From positions 2,556,501 through 2,620,500 of the forward strand of contig NZ_CP034437.1 in the NCBI RefSeq assembly GCF_003952225.1: a DNA stretch of 64,000 bases. Direction: 5' to 3'. The DNA is from Paenibacillus albus (GTDB lineage: Bacteria > Bacillota > Bacilli > Paenibacillales > Paenibacillaceae). Both the position numbers and the translations under genes were made by a program. Below, piece by piece: positions 55,243 through 64,000 of the stretch. Below the pieces are notes generated by a model. That model was not told where the DNA came from. It saw only the letters and a program-made list of their open reading frames with translations, and did not search any database. Every line of letters starts with the position of its first letter. Within the stretch, counting starts at the first letter, position 1.

Positions 55243-56340
55243 CTACCGAACAATGCCTGAACCTTCAATAACGACTTTCGCCTGCACGTCGAACTTCAGC
55301 CTTGGATAAATCGACTGCCAGTCGCTCCAAGTCTTCGCGGTTCCGGCATGTGTTGCGCGAAATTTAAGTCCGAAGCCAAATGGATCAACGCCTGCTTGCT
55401 GAGCCTTCTCAAGCAGGCTTTTTGCTTCTTGTTCTACCTGCGTATTGAATGTTTGCTCCAGCTTCGTCCAGCTTTGATCATAAACACCGATCGGCGCTTC
55501 CTCGAAGATTCCTCGGATATTCAGCTTAAGCCTGAGCACCCATCCTTCGCTCGTTCTGATAATTTTGGAGCGTGATGAGATGCTATCCACAGACATGACC
55601 ATATTCTGCCCATCGAAAGTGGCGGCAACCGTCGATTTCTTATATTCATTACGTATTTGATTGTACATTTCGGTTTCCTGCGGATTCAGCACCGCGACGA
55701 GCTTCGATTTATTAAGCAGCCCAAGTCTAGTGACTACATAACCGTTCTTCTCCTTGCGCATGATCGGAAGAATCGGGTCCATCCCGAGTTCTCCTGTACG
55801 CCGCACAAAGTCAAAGAAATATTCGAAGATCGTATACGACGACTCCGAACCATCATTGCCGAACATCAGGAAGATCGCGTTGCCGGGCAATCGCTCATTC
55901 GGCGGCTCAATCTCGATGATTGTCTTCGCATCCGGTTTTCCTATGGCAACAAAAGCGACGTTCTGAATATCGCGGCGGCGTGACAGCCAGTTCAGCGGCC
56001 CTCGAAAATCCTTCTTCACCAGCTCATCGCCAAACAGCAGCAGCTTGCAATGACCGAAATCCAGCTCCTTATCGACATGCGATTTCAGCAGTCGAACCGC
56101 TTCCGCAATGGTCGTAGCCTGAATCGTTTCCACCTGAGACTTGGCAGCTCCCGGCTCCACCTTCGGTGAAGGCACGGCCATACGAAGCGATACCGTATAG
56201 CCCTTAGCGCCTTCAGGTGCCGGATCAATGCCGATTGCGACGACATAGAACCGTTTGTCGATGTCTTTAAACCCGCATCCGCCCGTAAGAACTAGCAGCA
56301 GCGACACAATAGTTATTACCAGCAAATGTTTACACTTCAT
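55243..56340 (-). CDS. gerAC: GerAC-type germination lipoprotein
   Basis: This is the C subunit of a GerA-family nutrient germinant receptor. The 365 residues begin with a lipoprotein signal ending LTGGC, with C22 as the predicted lipidation site. The Ger(x)C domains follow (GIDPAPEGAKGYTVSLRM, DFGHCKLLLFGDE, FEYFFDFVRRTGE). It is anchored outside the spore inner membrane. The start overlaps the stop of the B gene (ATGA), so it is the last gene of a coupled A-B-C operon. Confidence 0.9.
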   Translation of the reverse strand: MKCKHLLVITIVSLLLVLTGGCGFKDIDKRFYVVAIGIDPAPEGAKGYTVSLRMAVPSPKVEPGAAKSQVETIQATTIAEAVRLLKSHVDKELDFGHCKLLLFGDELVKKDFRGPLNWLSRRRDIQNVAFVAIGKPDAKTIIEIEPPNERLPGNAIFLMFGNDGSESSYTIFEYFFDFVRRTGELGMDPILPIMRKEKNGYVVTRLGLLNKSKLVAVLNPQETEMYNQIRNEYKKSTVAATFDGQNMVMSVDSISSRSKIIRTSEGWVLRLKLNIRGIFEEAPIGVYDQSWTKLEQTFNTQVEQEAKSLLEKAQQAGVDPFGFGLKFRATHAGTAKTWSDWQSIYPRLKFDVQAKVVIEGSGIVR

Positions 56341-57446
56341 GCGGATCGCTTCTTTCCGCCTGCTCCGATGCTAAGGACAAAGAGAAAGAGCACCATGACG
56401 ACTTCCACGAATACGCGCAGGATGAGCCAATTTTTGGCGATCGCCAAGTTCTGCTTCTCATCTAGGAAGTACGTAGTCATGACGGTGATCAGTCCCAGCA
56501 CACCGGCGATAATCCAGTTGGACAGCGGCGTACGCTCGGGATCAATCTCCGGCTTTGCACCAGGCAAGCAGCTCTTGAAGAGCTCCATTGTGATATGCCA
56601 GACGTTCGTTGTATACACAAGCGTCAGATTTAAGTAGAGCAGCAGAAAAATAAACACGACCCGTTCGAGAAACCCATACTCCATCGTCATTGAATCAGCC
56701 GTAACACTCCATACGTACAGATAGTTAGCCGCTGTCTCGGTGCCGTGAAAGCCAATAGGGACAAAGAAGGAGCTCACCATAATAAAGCAGCCGATGAGCG
56801 GAATGAGCCAGCGGTACCGGAGGCGAAAGTTCGGCGGGTTGAGCCGGTTAAAGATGGCGTATCCTGAATAACCGGTAAAAATATATACCGCCGCAGCGTA
56901 ACTGGTCAGCTTAGGCGGGTGGTGCCAATATTGAGCAACGGTGCGCATGGCATCCCAATCCAGGGACGGACTGCGGTAAGATTTGAACAAAATCATAATG
57001 ATTAGCGGTGCGCAAATAATTAATCCCATCTCAATAATGAAGATATTGGATAAGGTAGAACGGGTCGCGCCGTAAATACATGCGATTGAAAGCAGGCTCA
57101 GCACAACGATGGAGCTGGTATCCGGGTTCAGAAACCGGTTAATAAGCACGGAGAAGCCGACGAGCACCATAGAACCGGACGTAAAGTACATACAGCCCAT
57201 AAAGAACATGAACGGCGCAGTTACCCATTTTGGGAAGAACACACCGAATATCTCCGGTAATCCTTTGCCAGGGAACACTTTCATCACATGCGTAAACAGA
57301 AACGCGATCAGAGAGCCGCCGACAGCAGCGGCGATCATGGACGATACAGCCCCTGTATAACGCTCCTGAATCAGTAAATACGGGACAAACAGCATCAAAT
57401 TGAGCATGCTCACAATCGTCACGCAATAGTAAAAATAACGGTTCAT
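56337..57446 (-). CDS. gerAB: GerAB-type germination permease
   Basis: The B subunit has 369 residues with about ten membrane helices of the amino-acid-permease-like spore germination family (TIGR GerAB type), with the conserved SGSMVLVGFSVLINRFL and YIFTGYSGYAIFN regions. The B subunit is thought to hold the germinant binding pocket. It overlaps both neighbours by four bases. Which nutrient it senses cannot be read from the sequence. Confidence 0.9.
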   Translation of the reverse strand: MNRYFYYCVTIVSMLNLMLFVPYLLIQERYTGAVSSMIAAAVGGSLIAFLFTHVMKVFPGKGLPEIFGVFFPKWVTAPFMFFMGCMYFTSGSMVLVGFSVLINRFLNPDTSSIVVLSLLSIACIYGATRSTLSNIFIIEMGLIICAPLIIMILFKSYRSPSLDWDAMRTVAQYWHHPPKLTSYAAAVYIFTGYSGYAIFNRLNPPNFRLRYRWLIPLIGCFIMVSSFFVPIGFHGTETAANYLYVWSVTADSMTMEYGFLERVVFIFLLLYLNLTLVYTTNVWHITMELFKSCLPGAKPEIDPERTPLSNWIIAGVLGLITVMTTYFLDEKQNLAIAKNWLILRVFVEVVMVLFLFVLSIGAGGKKRSA

Positions 57447-58771
57447 CCTTGATCCACCTGCCCGATATCACCTGATTGCGAAGGCGTTTTGCTAAAGATG
57501 CGAAAATACGGCTTGCCAAAGCTGCGCATGTCGGCTAGATATACAAAATAAATAAACAAGCCAATCGTCACCCCCGATATGCCGAAGAATATGGCCATGA
57601 AGATGAGCGGATATTTCATGAACCGTATGGCCGTGGACATGTTGTTGATCGGAATGACGAAGTTCGAGATCGCGACAACAGAAGTAACAATAATCATAAT
57701 GCTGCTGACGAGGCCGGCTTGCTGAGCGGCTTGTCCGAGAATGAGACCGCCGACGGTTGTTGCGGTAGAACCGATATATTTGGGCAGCCGCACGCTTGCT
57801 TCGACGAGTGATTCGATCATAAGCAGCATAATGAATACTTCAATGAAGGACGGATATGGCACAGCTGAACGGCTTCCCGCAATGGAGAAGGTCAGTTGAA
57901 CACGAAACAGCTCCGGGTTATAGGAAACGATGGCAACATACAAGGCAGGGAGCGAGATGGTCAGCAAGACAGCAATGTAACGGAGGACGAGAAGCGTCCG
58001 TGTCATCCAGAACGAATCATACTGATCATCAACTGCGCTTAAGAAATCATAGAACGTAACCGGCAGCACGATGGCGAACATGGAACCCTGAAGGAGCAGT
58101 ACGACTTTTCCATCCTGAATCGCATTGCAGACACGGTCCGGCCGTTCCGTGATAATCATTGTCGGAAACAGCTTATACCGATCACCAAGCGCTCGGCTAA
58201 GCTGACCGGAAGCTGTCACCATAGGAACCACGATGCGATCAAGCCTTTTTCTGACCATATTCAGTACATTTGAATCAACACTTCGTTTGTCGTACAGCAG
58301 AAGCACGCGAGTCCGCGAGGTGGTGCCGACCGTCCGTTCTTCCGTTGCAAGCTCAGGGCTTGGGTACCGGCTGCGGATAATATTGATTGAATCGATGACA
58401 TCCTCGCTGAGGGCGATCTGCGGCCCGGTAATGACCGTTTCCACCATCGTTTGCGGATTCTCGTTACGGATGATCCGCGCGGCATCCAGCTTATAGATCT
58501 TGTCTTTCACCTGGATGAGGACGAAGCCAAGCAGCAGTGTATCCGTCCATTTGGCCGGGTCGTCCAGCGGCTCGTAGACGGGATTGATCTTTATAATTTC
58601 GTCAAAAGGCTGCTGCTGCTTCGTGAAAGGGACGAGTATAAAGTCACTCACTTTACTTCCGTCGCAGAGCGTCTCGATATAGGCGATCTCAATCGTCATT
58701 TCATCATTTTTCAGCTGGTGCATCGTTAAATCTCGGGACTCGGCAAACAGGGACTCGATCCGCTTCAGCAT
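57443..58771 (-). CDS. gerAA: GerAA-type germination receptor subunit
   Basis: The A subunit has 442 residues. A soluble N-terminal domain (about 1-230) has the family patterns RRDL-like VLLLYDKRSVDSNVLN, QGSMFAIVLPVTFYDFLSAVDDQYD and the RVQLTFSIAGSRSAVPYPSF loop. A membrane domain of four to five helices follows, with GLILGQAAQQAGLVS. It is somewhat shorter than many A subunits. The RBS is AAAGGAGG. A near-perfect sigma-G promoter lies upstream, so it is made in the forespore. Confidence 0.92.
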   Translation of the reverse strand: MLKRIESLFAESRDLTMHQLKNDEMTIEIAYIETLCDGSKVSDFILVPFTKQQQPFDEIIKINPVYEPLDDPAKWTDTLLLGFVLIQVKDKIYKLDAARIIRNENPQTMVETVITGPQIALSEDVIDSINIIRSRYPSPELATEERTVGTTSRTRVLLLYDKRSVDSNVLNMVRKRLDRIVVPMVTASGQLSRALGDRYKLFPTMIITERPDRVCNAIQDGKVVLLLQGSMFAIVLPVTFYDFLSAVDDQYDSFWMTRTLLVLRYIAVLLTISLPALYVAIVSYNPELFRVQLTFSIAGSRSAVPYPSFIEVFIMLLMIESLVEASVRLPKYIGSTATTVGGLILGQAAQQAGLVSSIMIIVTSVVAISNFVIPINNMSTAIRFMKYPLIFMAIFFGISGVTIGLFIYFVYLADMRSFGKPYFRIFSKTPSQSGDIGQVDQG

Positions 58772-58803
58772 GTTGCTTCAATCCTCCTTTCCTTGGCATG
58801 GAA

Positions 58804-58834
58804 TAGTATGGATATTTAGGAAGAGAATTATGCC
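58804..58834 (-). promoter_or_regulatory. Sigma-G promoter of the gerA operon
   Basis: On the minus strand GGCATA (58829-58834) is followed by 18 bases and CATACTA (58804-58810), matching the sigma-G pattern gnATA-N18-CATnnTA. The leader to ATG 58771 is about 27 bases. Confidence 0.8.
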
Positions 58835-58848
58835 GTTTCTTATGTCTT

Positions 58849-58878
58849 TTGCCAGAATAGCAAACCGTGAAGTACAAT
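58849..58878 (+). promoter_or_regulatory. Sigma-A-like promoter of the methyltransferase gene
   Basis: TTGCCA (58849-58854), an 18-base spacer and TACAAT (58873-58878), about 35 bases before ATG 58912. Confidence 0.55.
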
Positions 58879-58911
58879 AGAGGGCAGTGAAAAGAGAGAG
58901 GGGAATCGCTT

Positions 58912-59667
58912 ATGTCGACATGGTTTGAGCAGAGCTTTGGCTCTGATTACATGATTGTGTACAGGCATCGAAATTGGGAGCAGGCGAATCGCGAGGTGCA
59001 GCGGATGGCGGCCTGGCTAGAGCTTCCTTCAGGCGCGGCGATTCTCGATGTTGGCTGCGGCATGGGCAGGCATGCGCTTGCGCTTGCACAGCTGGGGTAC
59101 GAAGTAACGGGCATGGATCTGTCGAAAGCGCTGCTGAAGAAGGCGCGCGAGCACAATGATGAAGGCTTGATCAAAGAGCTCATCCAGGGCGATATGAGGG
59201 AGCTGCCGTTCGCGGACCATTCCTTTGATGCGACAGTCAATTTGTTTACATCATTCGGCTATTTCGTGGAAGAGGACGATAACAAGCGGGTGCTTGCTGA
59301 AATTCGCCGCGTGCTGAAGCCTGATGGGCAGTTTTTGATTGATTTTTTGAACGCAGCCTATGTGATTGATCATCTTGTTCCGCGCTCTGAACGTTTGGAC
59401 GAGGAAACGGGCTTACATATTGAAGAACTGCGGTCCATCACGGAGGACGGGTGGGTCGTTAAACAAATCGCAATCCGTGCTGCAGGAGATGAAGCGAGTA
59501 TTAGGTGCTACGAAGAGCGTGTCCGCTTGTTCTCACTGACTTGGTTCGAGCAGGCGCTGTCCGAAGCAGGTCTGCTGCTGACACATGTATATGGCGACTA
59601 CGAGGGACACGCTTATGATGAGCAGCGCTCGCCTCGATTGATTTTGAAAGGGAGGGCTAACCATTGA
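58912..59667 (+). CDS. Class I SAM-dependent methyltransferase
   Basis: This 251-residue Rossmann-fold methyltransferase has SAM motif I LDVGCGMGRHALALA, motif II GMDLSKALL, post-I QGDMRELPF and motif III LKPDGQFLIDFLN. The motifs give no clue to the substrate. Start ATG 58912 with AGAGGGGA upstream. Its stop overlaps the start of the MBL hydrolase gene (TTGA), so the two are coupled. Confidence 0.85.
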   Translation: MSTWFEQSFGSDYMIVYRHRNWEQANREVQRMAAWLELPSGAAILDVGCGMGRHALALAQLGYEVTGMDLSKALLKKAREHNDEGLIKELIQGDMRELPFADHSFDATVNLFTSFGYFVEEDDNKRVLAEIRRVLKPDGQFLIDFLNAAYVIDHLVPRSERLDEETGLHIEELRSITEDGWVVKQIAIRAAGDEASIRCYEERVRLFSLTWFEQALSEAGLLLTHVYGDYEGHAYDEQRSPRLILKGRANH

Positions 59668-60686
59668 GTGAAACGAACAAGCCTCTAGTCAGCAAAAGAT
59701 GGTCATGCGGCGTTATTCAAGTGAAGGTGCCGCTGCCCTTCTCCTTGAAGTATGTAAACAGCTACTTGCTGCAGGACGAGCGCGGCTTCGTGGTAGTGGA
59801 TCCAGGCTTGCATACACCGGAAGCGTTGCAAGCATGGCAGGAGACGCTGGACGAGCATGGAATCTCGATCCGCGAGATTCATACCATTGTGCTGACACAT
59901 CAGCATCCCGATCATTACGGGCTCGCCGGGTGGTTCCAGGAGCAGACAGGCGGCGCGCCGGTGTACATCTCCGAAGCTTCCTATGCCTATACGCAGCGGT
60001 TGTGGGGAAGCGATGCGGGAGCTGCGTTTGCTGCAGATCTGACGCAGCTGTACGAAGTGCACGGCATGCCTCAGCAGGTGCTTGAAGAGATTGCGCCGCA
60101 TCTTAACAGCTTCATTGCGAAGGTGTCGCCGCAGCCGAAGGTGACCTTCATAGAAGCGGGGCAAACGATTGAAATGGGCGGCTTTACTTGGCAGACCATC
60201 GACGTCCCTGGCCACGCGAAGGGGCAGCTCTGCTTCTACGCTGCGAGTGAGAAGCTGATGCTGTGCGGAGATCAGGTGCTGCCCGATATTACTCCGAACA
60301 TCAGTGTCGTTCCGGGTGACGGCGAGGATCAGCTGCAGCAGTTTCTGGATAGCTTAGAACAGATTCGCAGCCTTGAGGTGGAGCTAGCTTTTCCCGGTCA
60401 TCGGGACCCGTTCACGAACTATAAGGAGCGGATTGAACAGCTCATCGCGCATCACGAGCGCAGGCTGACGCATATGTATAGTTTGATTCAATCAGGCGCG
60501 AATACGGGTTATACGTTATGTATGCAGCTGTTTGGCGAGCGAATTGCCGGAAATACGCATAATTTGCGGTTTGCCATGTCTGAGACGCTTGCCCATATGT
60601 TCCATCTGGAGAAGCACGGACGCATCGAACGAAGCAGCCAGGACGGCAAGGTTTATTTTACGATCAAGGCGGAACAGCAGCCGTAA
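59664..60686 (+). CDS. MBL-fold metallo-hydrolase
   Basis: This 340-residue metallo-beta-lactamase-fold hydrolase has the zinc motif HQHPDH at residues 79-84, later ligands in VPGHAKG and LCGDQVLPD, and FPGHRDPF. The C-terminal 100 residues form a helical/winged domain as in LACTB2/glyoxalase-II-like proteins. The start is TTG 59664 behind GGGAGGG, overlapping the methyltransferase stop. The substrate is unknown. Confidence 0.85.
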   Translation: MSETNKPLVSKRWSCGVIQVKVPLPFSLKYVNSYLLQDERGFVVVDPGLHTPEALQAWQETLDEHGISIREIHTIVLTHQHPDHYGLAGWFQEQTGGAPVYISEASYAYTQRLWGSDAGAAFAADLTQLYEVHGMPQQVLEEIAPHLNSFIAKVSPQPKVTFIEAGQTIEMGGFTWQTIDVPGHAKGQLCFYAASEKLMLCGDQVLPDITPNISVVPGDGEDQLQQFLDSLEQIRSLEVELAFPGHRDPFTNYKERIEQLIAHHERRLTHMYSLIQSGANTGYTLCMQLFGERIAGNTHNLRFAMSETLAHMFHLEKHGRIERSSQDGKVYFTIKAEQQP

Positions 60687-60762
60687 AAATTTTCCTTTAC
60701 TCGCTCGCAAATGCGGTATAATAAATGCGTCAATGTTTGAGAGAAAAGGAGCTTAGCCGACT

Positions 60763-62109
60763 ATGCACGCATCAAGGTCTGAAACACATCAGCACCAGAA
60801 GAAGCAGCGCTCACGCCGGTTGAAAAGGCTGCTCGCCATTAATATCTCCATGCTATGCATCATAGGCGTGCTTGCAGTCGTCTATTTCGTGCAGCGACAG
60901 GACGAGGCAGGGAAGCCAGAGATTGCTTCGGATAATAGCGATTCATCGAATACGCCTGCAAACAGCGGAACGAATTCGAATTCGGATGCCGATCCCAATG
61001 AGGCTGCGAGCGGTTCGGGAACAGATGCTGATACAGGCTCAGATCAAGCCAATCAAGGGGATCAGCAGCCTGCCGCGGATCAAGAGCAGACTGGTTCAAA
61101 TGGGACGGATAGCTCGAATTCAGGTACAGATTCAGCTGTAACAGCCCCAGCTTCAACGTCTGGCGATTCCATCACGCTTTCTTTTGCCGGAGATGTGCTG
61201 CTAGCGGCATCGGTTGAGACTTTAATGCTGAAGAACGGATACGAATACCCGTATACATACGTTGGGCCGTTTCTAAAGAAGCCGGATTTAATGGCGGCGA
61301 ATCTGGAGACGCCGGTAACGACAAGAGGGATTCCTGCTCAGAAGAAACAATATGTATATAAATCCTCGCCTGATGCGCTGCCAGCCTTGAAGGCATCGGG
61401 CATCGACGTCGTCAATCTGGCGAATAACCATACGATGGACCAAGGTGAAGAGGGGCTGCTCGATACAATCGGTCACCTCGATTCCGCAGGCATTCCGAAT
61501 ATGGGAGCCGGACGTGACGATGCAGAGGCGTTCAAGCCTGTGCTGCTTGAGGCAAAAGGCATCAGCGTTGCCTACATCGGTCTGTCGCGTGTTATTCCGG
61601 AAGGCTCGTGGAAAGCGGCCAAGGATCATCCTGGTTTAGCGGAGACGTATGATTCGACGCGAGCTGTGAAAGCCATTCAGGATGCGAAGAAACAAGCGGA
61701 TCTTGTTGTGGTCATGGTGCATTGGGGCATTGAACGCGAAGATAACCCGAACGATGACCAGAAGCGCTTGGCACATGAATATATTGATGCAGGAGCCGAT
61801 TTGGTCATTGGCAGTCATCCTCATACTTTACAAGGCTTCGAGTCGTATAAAGGCAAGTGGATTGCGTACAGCTTGGGTAATTTTATATTCCCGGGCATGA
61901 CGCCGGACAAGACGAAAGACACCGGTGTTGTTGATGCTCGGTGCAGTGCAGATGGCAAGTGCTCGCTGCTCATGCATCCGATGCGCTCGAACCAGTCCCA
62001 GCCAGTGCCGCTTGAAGGTGAAGAGGCAGCTGCGCTGTTTAAGCGCATCTCAGCGATTTCGATTCACGCGTCGCTTGACGCAGCAGGTAACGTGAAGCCG
62101 AAGGAGTGA
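60763..62109 (+). CDS. CapA-family membrane-anchored protein
   Basis: This 448-residue protein has a basic cytoplasmic start, one membrane helix (about 23-43), a long Ser/Asn/Asp/Gly/Thr-rich linker (about 50-135) and a CapA/PgsA-type metallophosphatase-like domain (136 on; FAGDVLLA, NLETPVTT, NLANNHTMDQG, HWGIERE, GSHPHTLQG). CapA takes part in poly-gamma-glutamate capsule formation in Bacillus, but the other capsule genes are absent here, so the role is open. A TATAAT -10 lies at 60717; AAAGGAG precedes the ATG. Confidence 0.85.
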   Translation: MHASRSETHQHQKKQRSRRLKRLLAINISMLCIIGVLAVVYFVQRQDEAGKPEIASDNSDSSNTPANSGTNSNSDADPNEAASGSGTDADTGSDQANQGDQQPAADQEQTGSNGTDSSNSGTDSAVTAPASTSGDSITLSFAGDVLLAASVETLMLKNGYEYPYTYVGPFLKKPDLMAANLETPVTTRGIPAQKKQYVYKSSPDALPALKASGIDVVNLANNHTMDQGEEGLLDTIGHLDSAGIPNMGAGRDDAEAFKPVLLEAKGISVAYIGLSRVIPEGSWKAAKDHPGLAETYDSTRAVKAIQDAKKQADLVVVMVHWGIEREDNPNDDQKRLAHEYIDAGADLVIGSHPHTLQGFESYKGKWIAYSLGNFIFPGMTPDKTKDTGVVDARCSADGKCSLLMHPMRSNQSQPVPLEGEEAAALFKRISAISIHASLDAAGNVKPKE

Positions 62110-62117
62110 ATGATCGA

Positions 62118-62843
62118 ATGCTCAATCCTTGTGTTGCTCATCGGGGGGCATCCGGGCTTGCGCCGGAGAATACGATGGCTGCTTTTCGGGAGGCGATGCG
62201 CTTTCCTTTCGTGCAATGGATCGAGCTTGATGTTCAGCTGTCCAAAGACGGCATACCCGTCGTAATCCACGATGATACGCTCAGGAGGACGACAAGAACA
62301 TCGGGTAAGGTGAACGATTATACGGCAGAGCAGCTCGGGAAGATGGATGCCGGCGGCTGGTTTGATAAAGCTTATGCCGGGGAATGCATTCCGACTCTGG
62401 AGCAGGTCATGCTGGAGACAATCGGCCGCTGCCGTCTCAATATTGAGCTGAAGACGTACGGCGGACGCTATCCGGGCATCGAGAAGAAGGTCGTCGATCT
62501 ACTGAACAAGCACAGTCTTCAGCATGACTCTGTTATTACTTCATTCGATCGCGATTCGCTGCGGATTGTACGCTCGTTAACAGCAGATGTGCGCACGGGG
62601 CTGATTTTGGATGCATCGCCATGGACGCTTGTGCAGGAATTGAAGCAGCTAGGGACGACGTTCCTGTCAATCGGATACACGCATGTATCGAATCAGCTGC
62701 TCGAACAGATGCGAGGAGTGGGAGTTGCGGTGATGGCATGGACCGTCAATGATGCGCCAATGATGAAGCGGCTTGGGAGCATGGATCCGAATCTCATGAT
62801 ATGCACGAATTATCCGGATCGCTTCCAGCAGGCTGCGACTTGA
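62118..62843 (+). CDS. Glycerophosphodiester phosphodiesterase
   Basis: This 241-residue cytoplasmic GDPD-family enzyme hydrolyses glycerophosphodiesters to glycerol-3-phosphate and an alcohol. It has the signature VAHRGASGLAPENTMAAF, metal ligands in ELDVQLSKDG and VIHDDTLRRTT, and the late WTVNDA motif. ATG 62118 is preferred, with AAGGAG 11 bases upstream; a GTG at 62106 overlaps that site and the capA-like stop. It is likely co-transcribed with the CapA-like gene. Confidence 0.9.
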   Translation: MLNPCVAHRGASGLAPENTMAAFREAMRFPFVQWIELDVQLSKDGIPVVIHDDTLRRTTRTSGKVNDYTAEQLGKMDAGGWFDKAYAGECIPTLEQVMLETIGRCRLNIELKTYGGRYPGIEKKVVDLLNKHSLQHDSVITSFDRDSLRIVRSLTADVRTGLILDASPWTLVQELKQLGTTFLSIGYTHVSNQLLEQMRGVGVAVMAWTVNDAPMMKRLGSMDPNLMICTNYPDRFQQAAT

Positions 62844-62857
62844 AGGGTACTGAATAA

Positions 62858-62898
62858 AGAGAGACCGGCAATCACATGAAGTGATAGCCGGTCTCTTC
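62858..62898. terminator. Terminator between GDPD and GAF/HD-GYP genes
   Basis: AGAGACCGGC (62860-62869) pairs with GCCGGTCTCT (62887-62896) and the stem extends by ATCAC/GTGAT over a five-base loop. The T tract is better on the minus strand (TTTATTC), but it probably serves both genes. Confidence 0.8.
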
Positions 62899-62900
62899 GC

Positions 62901-64000
62901 TTATAAATCGCTGTAGCGCTCGCGGATTTCTAGAATGGCAGGCAGCTGGTCGTTTAGCACATCGACGAGGCGGGCATCGAAGTGACGATCGCGCTCCTCA
63001 TTGAACATGGAGAGAATACGGTCAAGCTCCCACGCTTTCTTGTAGACGCGCTCACTGCCGAGCGCATCGAATACGTCTGCAATTGCTGTGATGCGGCCGT
63101 ACAGATGAATTTCTTCGCCCTTCAGCCCTTGCGGGTAGCCGGTTCCATTCCATTTCTCATGATGCTGGTGTGCGACAATCGCTGCCGTCTTCAGCAGCTC
63201 TCGAGCGGAAGACTTGAGCAAATTATAACCGATCTCCGCATGATTCTTCATGAGCTCAAATTCTTCTTCAGTCAGCTTGCCCGGCTTATTCAGCACAGAG
63301 TCTGGAATGGCAACCTTGCCAATATCATGCATAGGCGAGACGAGCTTGAGCAGTTCAGCTTCCTCTGGCGGCAAACCGAAACCGACCGCGAGGATATACG
63401 AATATTCCGCCACACGTTTGACATGGTTCCCGGTTTCCTTGGAACGGCTTTCGCCGATTTCGCCCATAGTGGTAATAATTTCGCGCTGTGTCGCGACGAT
63501 CTCTTCATGCAGCATGACGGATTCGAGCGACTTGCCTGCATAAGAAGCGGCCAGCTTCAACTGCTCCAGATCGCGCTCCGTGAATACCGCTTGCGGCGTT
63601 AATTTATTAATGGCCTGGTAGGCGCCGATGATGCTGCCATCATTGCCGACGAACGGCACGGTTATGATTGATTTGGTCCTGTAGCCGGTTCTGATATCAT
63701 TCGCATTGTTGAAGCGAGGGTCTGCATAAGCATCCTCAATTAGCAGGTTCTCGCCCGTCATGACGGAATGGCCGACGAAGCCTGATCCGAGCGGCTGGCG
63801 AATCTCGTTGACACCATGTGCAATGGTGGTGAACAGCTCCCCGCTGCTGCGGTCTATGAGCCACACGGTGCACCTGTCAGCCAATATCATTTCACGGCCC
63901 ATATTAGCCATCAGAAGGAGCACGCTCTTCAAGCTTCGCTGACTTCCGATTCTAGCGGTATAATCAAAGATAATACGAAGGAGCTCTTCCGGCGTTCTCT
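62901..64000 (-). CDS. GAF and HD-GYP domain protein (partial, 5' end off window)
   Basis: The frame stays open through the right edge (TPEELLRIIFDYTARIGSQ), so the true start is outside. A GAF domain covers the first part (LADRCTVWLIDRSSGELF, SGFVGHSVMTGENLLIEDAY). A short helical linker leads to an HD-GYP domain with MHDIGKVAIPD and HHEKWNGTGYP, so metal and GYP residues are intact. The GAF domain should sense a small ligand and control c-di-GMP hydrolysis. A TTG at 63932 could be taken for a start but falls inside the GAF domain. Confidence 0.87.
   Translation of the reverse strand, partial: RTPEELLRIIFDYTARIGSQRSLKSVLLLMANMGREMILADRCTVWLIDRSSGELFTTIAHGVNEIRQPLGSGFVGHSVMTGENLLIEDAYADPRFNNANDIRTGYRTKSIITVPFVGNDGSIIGAYQAINKLTPQAVFTERDLEQLKLAASYAGKSLESVMLHEEIVATQREIITTMGEIGESRSKETGNHVKRVAEYSYILAVGFGLPPEEAELLKLVSPMHDIGKVAIPDSVLNKPGKLTEEEFELMKNHAEIGYNLLKSSARELLKTAAIVAHQHHEKWNGTGYPQGLKGEEIHLYGRITAIADVFDALGSERVYKKAWELDRILSMFNEERDRHFDARLVDVLNDQLPAILEIRERYSDL

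Overview
The window looks like a chromosomal segment from an endospore-forming Firmicute of the Paenibacillaceae (Paenibacillus/Cohnella-like). The reasons are moderate-to-high G+C, strong AGGAGG-type ribosome binding sites, many spore genes (cotJABC, the YheC/YheD family, ytrHI, ytvI, a gerA-type operon), a SufU-type iron-sulfur system, and the order dnaE / pgpA / accDA / pyk / fxsA / ytvI / citZ-icd-mdh, which broadly follows Bacillus. Nearly all of the sequence is core chromosome. I see no phage, transposase, CRISPR array, tRNA or rRNA.

Layout. 1-3350: end of the suf operon (sufD tail, sufS, sufU, sufB) and a terminator. 3351-10612: an HD-GYP phosphodiesterase, molybdopterin genes (a moaD-moaE fusion divergent from moaA), a small sulfite-oxidase-like protein, a YunD-like 5'-nucleotidase, a frameshifted uppP and a second HD-GYP gene. 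10783-17145: YfkAB radical SAM, a CBS/CorC membrane protein, cotJABC, a phosphodiester-glycosidase-domain protein, a repeat-rich gap and a HAD phosphatase. 17149-24152: an unusual spore operon on the minus strand with five YheC/YheD-family ATP-grasp genes and a GNAT acetyltransferase, preceded by a sigma-K-like promoter. 24226-26957: ytoI, ytpI, and ytrHI behind a good sigma-E promoter. 27005-36560: dnaE, pgpA, a small ORF, accD, accA, pyk, a thioesterase and fxsA. 36561-37182: a 620-bp intergenic region made of tandem 113-bp repeats, a perfect bidirectional hairpin and a second direct-repeat family. 37183-46170: ytvI, ppk (with a four-repeat Pho box), convergent ppx, citZ (with a CcpC-type dyad), icd (frameshifted) and mdh. 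46196-53994: recQ, a small membrane protein, a KDG-kinase-like gene with a DeoR regulator, a beta-propeller protein and nagBA. 54140-64000: type 2 IPP isomerase, a gerA operon with a sigma-G promoter, a methyltransferase, an MBL hydrolase, a CapA-like protein, a glycerophosphodiesterase and a GAF/HD-GYP protein that runs off the end.

How it fits together. Three HD-GYP proteins point to c-di-GMP turnover. ppk and ppx form a polyphosphate make/break pair, with PhoP-type control of ppk visible in the DNA. citZ-icd-mdh is the usual TCA block. Sporulation genes carry recognisable sigma-E, sigma-G and sigma-K-like promoters. The most unusual system is the expanded YheC/YheD operon: it looks like a duplicated long/short ATP-grasp pair plus another short copy and an acetyltransferase, all with intact ATP-grasp residues but no known substrate.

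Two conserved genes (uppP and icd) are each broken by one missing base in a short homopolymer. This looks more like base-calling error than true gene loss.
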